Source: Senegalimassilia faecalis (GTDB taxonomy: Bacteria > Actinomycetota > Coriobacteriia > Coriobacteriales > Eggerthellaceae). Taken from it: DNA of 64,000 bases. Within the stretch, counting starts at the first letter, position 1. Each line of letters opens with the position of its first letter. Below the pieces are notes generated by a model. The model was not told the DNA's origin. It searched no databases and worked only from the letters and a program-made list of their open reading frames with translations. Both the position numbers and the translations under genes were made by a program. This document shows positions 19,101-25,500 of this stretch, piece by piece. Location of the stretch: assembly GCF_004135645.1 (NCBI RefSeq), contig NZ_SDPW01000001.1, positions 806,001 to 870,000 of the forward strand, written 5' to 3'.

Positions 19101-22100
19101 CGTCCGGCACCTGCTTGCCCACGGTCACCTCGTTGAGCTGCTTCATGTTCGCAAACGCGCCCGCGCCCACGCGCGTCACCGTGTCGGGGATAGTCACCGC
19201 AGCGGCATTCGTACCATCGAACGCGGCGGCGCCGATGGACTCAAGGCCGTCGTTGAGCTCAAGCGTTTTCAGGCTGGCGTTGCTGGCAAACGCGTTCGCG
19301 CCGATGATGCGCACGCTGGCCGGTAGCTTCACCGACTGCAGGCGCGCACCGTTGAACGCCTTGTCGCCGATGGTGGCCAGGCTTGCAGGCAGCCCCTCGC
19401 GCACCGAGCCGTCGGCGCTGCGAACCTTGATCTTGTTCAACGCCGAGCACGCGTCGAACGCCGAAGCGCCGATGCTGGTCAGCTTGTCGGAAACGGTGAG
19501 GTCGGACAGGCACATGGAGTCTTCGAACGCCGATTCCGCCAGGTACGTCAGGCTGCTGGGCAGCGACACGCGCTGCACCGTGGACACGGCGAACGCCTGC
19601 GCGCCCATCTGGGTAACGCCTTCGGGCACGTCGATGGCGCCAAGTGCCTGCGTCCCGTAGAACGCGCGGTCGCCGATGCTCGTAAGCTTGCTGCCCTCGG
19701 CGAACATGACTTTGCCCAGGCTGTGCGTGCTCTTGAACGCCTCGTTGCCAATGGCAGTCACGCTTGCTGGGATGACCACGCTTTGGATGTCCGACCCCGA
19801 GAACACGCCGTCGGCGATGGACGTGACGTCGTTGGGGATGGACAGGTTCGTGGATTCGCCGCGATAACCGGTCAGCACGCCGTCGGCAATGACGAAGTCG
19901 GCGTAATCGGCCTGCTCAGCGCGCACATGGATGGTGGCGGATTTCTTCTCGCCCGCCGCGTTCGTCACCGTTGCGGTAACGTCGGCGTCTCCCGTTTGCC
20001 CCTGAGCCGCAAGCGTCACGGCGTTGGAAACCTGACGCAGCTTGCCGTCGGCCTGCTGCACCTTCACCACGGACTCGTCCGAGCTTTCCCACGTCACGCC
20101 GCCCGTTGCGAAATCGTCGGCCACCAGGGCGCTCACCTGCAGCGACCCGTCAAGCGTCAGCTTTGCCGTGTCCTGCGACAGCACGACGCCCGTTGTGTTG
20201 GACACCTGCTCAACCTTCACCTGCGCCTTCGCGGTGATAGCCGGGTTGTCGGCAACGGCCACCGTCACCTCGGCGGTGCCTTCGGCCACGCCTTCCACCT
20301 TGCCATCGGCGTCAACCTTCACCACATCGGGATTCGAGCTTTCCCACACCAGCTTCGTCTGCGTGGAGTCGGCCGGCGAAACGGTTGCCGACAGGCTTCC
20401 CACCTGGCCGGGCGCCAGCGTCAGCGCGTCGGTCGAAAGCGTCACGCCCGTGGCGGGCACGGGGTTCACGACCACTTCGATATCGTCGCTGATGTTCGAG
20501 CCGTAGTCCCATGCGCGCATGTGCACCACGTTCGGGAACGCCAGCCCGCTGTGGCCCGGGCCGCTCCAGCCGTTCCATCCGCTGCTGATCTCGGACACGG
20601 GGATGGACACGTGCCACGTGCGCGTGCCGTCGGCGTTTTCGACGGGGTCGGACACCGCGGCGTTATCCCAACGGCTGGTGGGCACCTTCACCTGGTAGTA
20701 CTTGCCGTCGGCCTTCTTCGGGTCGTCATCGGGCCCCACGAAGTTCACGCCCGCGAACCAGCTGCCGTCGGTCACGTCGAACGCGACGGTGCGCTCATCG
20801 CCTTCGCCCTGCAGCTCCACATTGCTGACCTGCGGTTTCTCGGTATCGTAATAGAACGTCTGGTCGAGCGTTTGCTGCGCGGCGTCATCGGTTGCCAGCG
20901 TTGCGGTACGGCGCAGCGTGTACTGGCCGTCGGGCAGCTGATTGCCGTTTGCGTCCAAGCCGTCGAAGATGGGCTTGTTCGCCGTATCGATATAGTAGTC
21001 CTCAACGTACAGGTACGTGCCCACGCTGTCGTTGTACGTGGTCTTCGAAATCCAGTCGTAGCTGTAGTTGCGCACCGATGCGTTGTCGGCGTTCAGGTAG
21101 TCGTAGCTCAAGCTGCGCGCGTTGCGTTGCATGATAGTGAACGGCACCAGGCGCGTGGGCGCGTTCGTTGCCGCCGACGAAGATACCACAGCCTTTGCCG
21201 GGTCGGCGTCACCATAGCTGTCCAGCGGGTTTTTGCCCAGCGTCTTCGACGTGTTCTGGTTCATGATGGCGCTGCCCACGATGTGCTCGTTGCCGCTGCC
21301 CGCCACCGGGTCGATGGCGCTTTGCGCATCCCAATCGCCATAGAAGCCCAGGAAAGGCGCGGACAGGTCGACGCCGCCTTCGCTTTCGGCAGACAACTTC
21401 ACGAAGCCTTCCACGTAAGCGCCGTTCGCAGCGTTTTCGGCTACGAACTGCTTAAACGCGTCGGTGGCTCGCACGTTGACCACCAGCGTAGCGCTGCCGT
21501 CGTTGTCATTGCCATCGTAAGGCTGCACGGTGATCTTGCCGTCCTTGGCGTCGCCGCCGAACGTCACGTCGATGCCGCGACCCGTCCAGTTGTAGTCGCT
21601 GCCCGCGAACAAACCTTCCGCGATCTGCTCGGACATGGCGGTGGCGTCAAGCGCGTACGTCTGCGCCGTCGAGCCGACGTTCATCAGCTTCAGCGTGAAG
21701 CTCCACGTGCCATCGGCCGACTCGCCCATCTCGCCCTTCGGGCGCTGCTGAGCCGCTTCTTCGTTCGTCAGGTACGCGGGCGTGTTGATGGCCGCCTTCG
21801 CGTTCACCAGGCCGGCGCCCTGGAAGCGCGGGCTGTAATAGGTAGCGGGGCCATCGTCCACCATGGGGTCGACAACGGGGCTGGCCGTGGACATGAGCAG
21901 CTGCGACACCAGCGCGCTGTACGTGGACGCATCGAAGCTGGCGAACTTCTTGTCGGAGGCGATGTACTGGCGCACCTGCGCGGATATGCCCGCCACCTGC
22001 GGCGTTGCCATGGACGTGCCCGACTTGTAGCCGTAGTCGTTGTTCGTGACCGTGGAGTAGATATTGCCGCCGGGCGCCGTGACCTCGGGCTTGATGCTCA

Positions 22101-23868
22101 GGTCAGTGGTGGGGCCCCAGCTGGAGAAATCGCTCATCTGATACGCGGTGGCCGGCGCCGTGGTCAGGCCGTCCACTTTCGTGATGCGCTTGTCGGTGGC
22201 AGCCAGCAGCTTTTCGCCAGCAGCCTTCGTGATCATGATGGCCGTGGTGTCGTAGCTGTCGATGGCGAACGACGTAAGCAGCTCATCGCGATCGTCATAG
22301 ATGACCACGGCGTACGGCGACAGGCCCGACAGGTTGTTCACCTTGTCGACGAAGGTGAGGTCGTTGCCGTCGGCGTCTGCGCCGCGTTTCACCAGCACGA
22401 TGGTGTTGCGGCCCATGCCGTCGGGATATTTCTCCCACAGCGCAGCGGCGTCGGCCGTGCTGCCCACGCCGCCGTCCACGTACTCGTACGTACCGGCCTC
22501 CAGCGCGGAGAACTTTGGCGAACCATAATAGTTCAGGTTGTTGGCTTCGATGTAAGGAATGGTGCTGCCATCGGCCGCTTGAAACGCCGGTGAGTCCTCG
22601 GCGCTGTTCACGCTGGCCACGGCCACAGTTTCGGGCAAAGCTGACGGGTAGGACAGCACGGAGCTGTCGGGGTCGGACGCGAAAGGCTTGTTCTTGCCCG
22701 ACTTGTTCTTATAGCCCGACGTGTAGGAGTTGCCGGCCGCCATGTTCACCGACGCGCCCGTGGCCGTCAGCGATTCGATGGCGTCGCCGTACGTGGACGC
22801 CGCCGCGTCGGAGAAGCCCGCGTCGGATCCCAGCGACACGTTCACGGAATCGGGCTTGAGCACCACGGCGTCGTCGAACGCGGCCAGAAGCGCGCTGTCG
22901 TAAATGGTGCCGTCGGAATTGCAGCTGACCTTCAGCATGGCAATCTGCGCATCCTCGGCCGTGCCGCGCACCTCGCCGGCGTTCGCGCCGACGATGCCCG
23001 CCACGTGCGTGCCGTGATCCATGCCCGACAGCGAGCCGGGGTCCACATCGGCGTCGTGGTCGGCGTAGTCGTATGCGAACGGTATCTTCTCGCTGACGTA
23101 GCGGCCGTTCTTGCCCTCGCCCATCTGCGTCATCTTCGCGCTGATGCCCGACTCGGTTTCAGCCACGGTGGCGTCGTTCAGGTCTCCTTTGAACGCGGAG
23201 TGATTCACGTCAAGGCCCGAGTCGATGATGGCCACCAGCTGGCCTTCGCCACGCTGGTCAACCTGGTCGGCCTCGGTCATGTTCAGCGCATTCTGGTTCA
23301 TGGGGGCATCTTGAATGCCCTGGTCGGCGGGCACTTCATAGCCGCGCTCGATGAACGCATTTTTCACGCCGTCCAGGCTGCGGATGGTTTCCAGCAGGTT
23401 CGCCGGCGCCTTGATGGCGAAGCCGTCGATGGCGTGGTAGTAGTCCTGCAGCTCCTGGAATTCGGGCTGCTGCTCCTGCGTCGCGTCGCCGGACGCGTCG
23501 TCGGCGTCCTCGGCGGAGAGCAACGCGATGCCTTGCGCCTGCTCTTCGTTGACCATGCTGCGGATTTGATCCTTGAAGTAGCTGTGGCGCGACTGCTTCA
23601 CCGTTCCCATGATGCGACTGAACAGGCTGACGCCCTGCGAGCCGCCGTCCTCAAGCTGCACGATGATGGTGACGTTGCCTTGCGCATCCGTGCCGTTGGC
23701 CTGCGCCTGCTGCATGGCCTGCTCAACGGCCGATGTCGCGGAAGGCTGCTGCGCCTGGTCGTCACCGTCGGCGGCAAACGCGGCCGTGGAAGGCACCATC
23801 AACGTGCCTGCCAGCGTCAGCGCCAGACCCGAGCGGACAATGCGTCCGCCCTTCTGCTCCTCGCCCAT
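16186..23868 (-). CDS. Giant cell-wall subtilase with BspA LRR, BIG2 and FIVAR modules
   Basis: 2560 aa. Start ATG after AAGGGAATAAC; signal peptide ends near AAFAAD. I9-like propeptide about 65-190; catalytic Asp216 (IIDSGLD), His285 (DHGTHVAG) and Ser619 (GTSMATP); PA insert about 435-560; fibronectin-like region to about 1100; BIG2 about 1130-1300; BspA LRR_5 about 1310-2010; Ig-like about 2100-2220; three FIVAR repeats with a Pro-Asp-Pro linker before the last; sorting signal LSQTGDAAP, hydrophobic helix and RRKNRE. A full-length paralogue of the gene at the left edge. The catalytic triad is intact. Probably degrades host or dietary proteins or processes surface proteins; the LRR and Ig modules suggest binding. 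Confidence 0.95.
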   Translation of the reverse strand: MGEEQKGGRIVRSGLALTLAGTLMVPSTAAFAADGDDQAQQPSATSAVEQAMQQAQANGTDAQGNVTIIVQLEDGGSQGVSLFSRIMGTVKQSRHSYFKDQIRSMVNEEQAQGIALLSAEDADDASGDATQEQQPEFQELQDYYHAIDGFAIKAPANLLETIRSLDGVKNAFIERGYEVPADQGIQDAPMNQNALNMTEADQVDQRGEGQLVAIIDSGLDVNHSAFKGDLNDATVAETESGISAKMTQMGEGKNGRYVSEKIPFAYDYADHDADVDPGSLSGMDHGTHVAGIVGANAGEVRGTAEDAQIAMLKVSCNSDGTIYDSALLAAFDDAVVLKPDSVNVSLGSDAGFSDAAASTYGDAIESLTATGASVNMAAGNSYTSGYKNKSGKNKPFASDPDSSVLSYPSALPETVAVASVNSAEDSPAFQAADGSTIPYIEANNLNYYGSPKFSALEAGTYEYVDGGVGSTADAAALWEKYPDGMGRNTIVLVKRGADADGNDLTFVDKVNNLSGLSPYAVVIYDDRDELLTSFAIDSYDTTAIMITKAAGEKLLAATDKRITKVDGLTTAPATAYQMSDFSSWGPTTDLSIKPEVTAPGGNIYSTVTNNDYGYKSGTSMATPQVAGISAQVRQYIASDKKFASFDASTYSALVSQLLMSTASPVVDPMVDDGPATYYSPRFQGAGLVNAKAAINTPAYLTNEEAAQQRPKGEMGESADGTWSFTLKLMNVGSTAQTYALDATAMSEQIAEGLFAGSDYNWTGRGIDVTFGGDAKDGKITVQPYDGNDNDGSATLVVNVRATDAFKQFVAENAANGAYVEGFVKLSAESEGGVDLSAPFLGFYGDWDAQSAIDPVAGSGNEHIVGSAIMNQNTSKTLGKNPLDSYGDADPAKAVVSSSAATNAPTRLVPFTIMQRNARSLSYDYLNADNASVRNYSYDWISKTTYNDSVGTYLYVEDYYIDTANKPIFDGLDANGNQLPDGQYTLRRTATLATDDAAQQTLDQTFYYDTEKPQVSNVELQGEGDERTVAFDVTDGSWFAGVNFVGPDDDPKKADGKYYQVKVPTSRWDNAAVSDPVENADGTRTWHVSIPVSEISSGWNGWSGPGHSGLAFPNVVHMRAWDYGSNISDDIEVVVNPVPATGVTLSTDALTLAPGQVGSLSATVSPADSTQTKLVWESSNPDVVKVDADGKVEGVAEGTAEVTVAVADNPAITAKAQVKVEQVSNTTGVVLSQDTAKLTLDGSLQVSALVADDFATGGVTWESSDESVVKVQQADGKLRQVSNAVTLAAQGQTGDADVTATVTNAAGEKKSATIHVRAEQADYADFVIADGVLTGYRGESTNLSIPNDVTSIADGVFSGSDIQSVVIPASVTAIGNEAFKSTHSLGKVMFAEGSKLTSIGDRAFYGTQALGAIDVPEGVTQMGAQAFAVSTVQRVSLPSSLTYLAESAFEDSMCLSDLTVSDKLTSIGASAFDACSALNKIKVRSADGSVREGLPASLATIGDKAFNGARLQSVKLPASVRIIGANAFASNASLKTLELNDGLESIGAAAFDGTNAAAVTIPDTVTRVGAGAFANMKQLNEVTVGKQVPDGALISAFVGDAALLEFKVAEGVANYSALDGVLLNKDATQLVAFPAGKKLPGGTYTVPASVRQVADNAFNGAQATKVNVPDGLTSIGASAFANATLTSMVLPDGFTTMGEGAFAGCSAMTYINIGGATEIPAKAFSKCVSLETVNLRCDLNKLTKIGALAFSDEETTGSDDDSSTDGKDTASYNGAIKAVILPDSVTEVGANAFKNLTGMTAAHIGAGIASGGAELFAGASSLETLTVSGENPVYSALDNVLYAQMDDGLHLVKSAAASKTENVAVQSGTVSIDREAFRSNRVIKSVVIPEGVRSIEWGAFNTCDNLASVTFPDSLQYVADTAFNWDLNLNFVEFGTNIKQMGNPKSNIGASAFSGHLPTHLIVRGGDGGQYVSSSKQDDSIMQSAYFGPGMTKISFSASETCPKILVVPADLESLEFGWNIGGYASDVRIYAPAGSQGYDVAKAAMQGTYGSLDPEHQLLAYTPLSVSLAAAGAVEPGQVTPVTATAQGGVNGAKEFRFVEVSPSGQENVLADWSTADTLNWAVPTDGSTIRADVRDATWLTESSTLLGVQPKVTLDKSGVVVVGEGQNAPVLNATVSAPDGAAVTYQWFCDGAAIEGATGASYAPGAGDHAYHVVARVTVDGVSVNVASAAVTVKTVAGLAAVDTQALSDAVAAAEKLNRGDYTAETWAPFAKALTAARAQLVNPESQAAVNGALEALVAAQGALAEANVDTAALQDAIVAADKLVESDYTADSWKAFSAALATAKNVLANPTTQQAADDALHALTDAQAALVKVAPAPDPNPDPEPTPKPDPAPDPEPTPKPDPDPNPQPGDVDVAGLQQAVEQAKQLNEADYTADSWKLFSEALAAAERQLANPTSSADVSAALDALTKAQAGLVKVAAGTPGDKAPTGETPANGTPGANNGAGGNAGGSASATSSPAGGTLSQTGDAAPVAPLVATGVFGAVAAAIAAFFARRKNRE

Positions 23869-23898
23869 GTTATTCCCTTCGTTTCCATTTAACCCGAA

Positions 23899-23928
23899 GT
23901 AAACAGTTCACGATTTCCAACTGTTTAC
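23899..23928. promoter_or_regulatory. Leader dyad GTAAACAGTT-N10-AACTGTTTAC
   Basis: Perfect 10-bp arms (23899-23908, 23919-23928) around a 10-nt centre in the 5' leader of the subtilase gene. The haem operon leader has the same core and spacing. Confidence 0.65.
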
Positions 23929-23946
23929 CATTTGATACTTCCCGGC

Positions 23947-23999
23947 AGTATAAACGAGCAACGCCGCAAAGGGAAGAACAAAGGGTAACTTTTGCTACC
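23947..23999 (-). promoter_or_regulatory. Promoter and upstream dyad of second subtilase gene
   Basis: On the minus strand: -35 TTCCCT (23970-23975), 17-bp spacer, -10 TATACT (23947-23952). The dyad GGTAACTTTTGCTACC (23984-23999) begins 8 bp upstream of the -35, the same geometry as at the haem operon. Confidence 0.68.
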
Positions 24000-24188
24000 A
24001 CAAGCGGAGGCGCCCGGCCGAAGGCGGAAATCTGGCCACTGAGCCCTGCCTTGCCGATAGCGCGAACGGAGGCCGACACGGGGGGCGCAACGCGGGGACG
24101 GGGCTAGCATCCGCCAAGGAGAATCCGTCGGACGACCGTTCCTTGTCGCTTGGTGACGCCAACAGCCCTGCGTCACGTCGCGTCATCA

Positions 24189-24292
24189 AGTTAGCAAATT
24201 GACGAAATCGACCCTGTTTTCGGTTAGCAAATTGACAAAACAGGGGTCGAAAACGGTTAGCAAATTGACAAACCGCAGGTCAGCAGATTGCG
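24189..24292. repeat. Iteron-like array of GGTTAGCAAATTGAC
   Basis: Copies at 24189-24203, 24222-24236 and 24255-24269 (exact 33-bp period), with a degenerate fourth at 24278-24292. The spacers on either side of copy 2 are reverse complements of each other (TCGACCC..TGTTTT against AAAACA..GGGTCGA), so copy 2 can sit at the centre of a larger dyad. Confidence 0.8.
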
Positions 24293-24360
24293 TAACAGCA
24301 TGTTGTGCAGCGGCCACAAAGCAATTGCCCCAAACCCCGCAGTGCGATCGCAAATTTGGT

Positions 24361-24404
24361 GAAAAGTTGCATTCACGACGAGAATTGCCGCTGAAAAGTT
24401 GCAT
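24361..24404. repeat. Two direct copies of GAAAAGTTGCAT
   Basis: Copies begin at 24361 and 24393 (32-bp period), nearly the same spacing as the adjacent GGTTAGCAAATTGAC array. Confidence 0.6.
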
Positions 24405-24530
24405 CTTCGAGCAAAGTGCACGCTGTCCGCACCGCTCAAGGCCACCCGAACGGCGCGCCCTGCCGTAAAGTTCGCCGTAGTTTGCGCTGTGTCGGTTGTG
24501 CGAAGTCGGGCATTTGCGCGTTGTTGGTGC

Positions 24531-24587
24531 TTGCGGTCACGCGTTCGACCGGGTACTATGCACTTATTGAGATTCGTTCTCAATAAG
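24531..24587 (+). promoter_or_regulatory. Rubrerythrin promoter with Fur/PerR-like operator
   Basis: -35 TTGCGG (24531-24536), 17-bp spacer, -10 TACTAT (24554-24559). A perfect dyad CTTATTGAGA-N5-TCTCAATAAG (24563-24587) covers the expected transcription start. Its core TGAGATT-C-GTTCTCA matches the 7-1-7 Fur-family layout closely, which suggests repression relieved by iron limitation or peroxide. Confidence 0.8.
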
Positions 24588-24633
24588 CAAAGACGAGATG
24601 TACTTCATATTCAGACGACAAGGAGTATGCATT

Positions 24634-25245
24634 ATGAATAAGCGCACCGAGCTGCCCACCGCCGAGAACTCTTCCAACTTCCACCGCGTTGCCGGCGCCA
24701 CCTGCGAAGTTGGCACCACGCTTGAGAACCTGAAGGCCGCCGTCTGCGGCGAGACCGGCGCTTCCGCGAAGTACGCCGCCTGCGCCAAGCTGGCGAAGGA
24801 GAAGGGCTACGAGCAGCTGGGCCGTTTGTGGGAGGCCACCAGCGCTGCCGAGCAGGTGCACATCCGCCTGGAGGCCGGCCTGGTCGAGGAGCTGGAGCCG
24901 GGCTACGAGCGCCCCGTCGCCGACGCCCCCGAGCTGGAAGAGATCGACCTGAACCTGGTCGCTTCCGCCAACGGCGAAATCTTCGAGACCACCGACATGT
25001 ACCCGGGCTTCATCGCGAAGGCCCAGGAAGAGGGCAACGCCAAGGCCGTGCAGGTGTTCACGAAGGCCAAGCTGGCCGAGGCCGTGCACGCCGAGCTGTA
25101 CCTGCAGGCGTACAACAACATCGACGCCGCCGACGACGACTCCTACTTCCTGTGCCCCGGCTGCGGCTACATCGAGAAGGGCACCGCTGCCCCCGAGAAC
25201 TGCCCCATCTGCGGCGCGCCCGCCAAGGTGTTCAAGCAGTTCTAA
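24634..25245 (+). CDS. rbr: Rubrerythrin
   Basis: 203-aa non-haem diiron peroxide-scavenging protein. The N-terminal four-helix ferritin-like domain carries the E-x-x-H-type ligands (AAEQVHIRLEAG; AEAVHAELY), and the C-terminal rubredoxin domain has CPGCGY...CPICG. The start at 24634 is set by AAGGAG ten bases upstream; the in-frame ATG at 24598 lies before the SD. In anaerobes it reduces H2O2 to water with electrons from rubredoxin-type donors. Monocistronic, with a strong terminator right behind it. Confidence 0.96.
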   Translation: MNKRTELPTAENSSNFHRVAGATCEVGTTLENLKAAVCGETGASAKYAACAKLAKEKGYEQLGRLWEATSAAEQVHIRLEAGLVEELEPGYERPVADAPELEEIDLNLVASANGEIFETTDMYPGFIAKAQEEGNAKAVQVFTKAKLAEAVHAELYLQAYNNIDAADDDSYFLCPGCGYIEKGTAAPENCPICGAPAKVFKQF

Positions 25246-25274
25246 ATCGCAAGCGAACAACCGCAAGCATCGCC

Positions 25275-25308
25275 AAACGCCCGACGGCAACCGCCGCCGG
25301 GCGTTTTT
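25275..25308 (+). terminator. Rubrerythrin terminator
   Basis: AAACGCCCG and CGGGCGTTT arms followed by a run of T on the + strand, 30 bp after the stop codon. Confidence 0.9.
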
Positions 25309-25500
25309 TGTTCGCAGCAATCTCTACAACAGGCCTCAACGAACCTAGCTGCCAAGTTGCTACCCTACGCACCCTCCGCTTAAACGTTTCCTTTTGTGAA
25401 CTTTTCTTCCATGGGCGCATTGCTCAGCAGAACACTTTATTATGGGTGCAGACACAGACGAGAGGCGCGGAATTTCCCGCGCTGATATGGGGGGAACAAT

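Larger units (their letters stand above)
24000..24530. other. Intergenic region with two iteron-like repeat sets
   Basis: Between the subtilase promoter and the rubrerythrin promoter. Apart from the repeats at 24189-24292 and 24361-24404, no gene is supported. Confidence 0.6.

Noticed and set aside
16300-23900. Long + strand open frames opposite the giant subtilase, up to 956 codons
   Set aside because: Antisense shadows of a GC-rich gene: Arg/His/Val-rich, no ribosome-binding sites, no domains.
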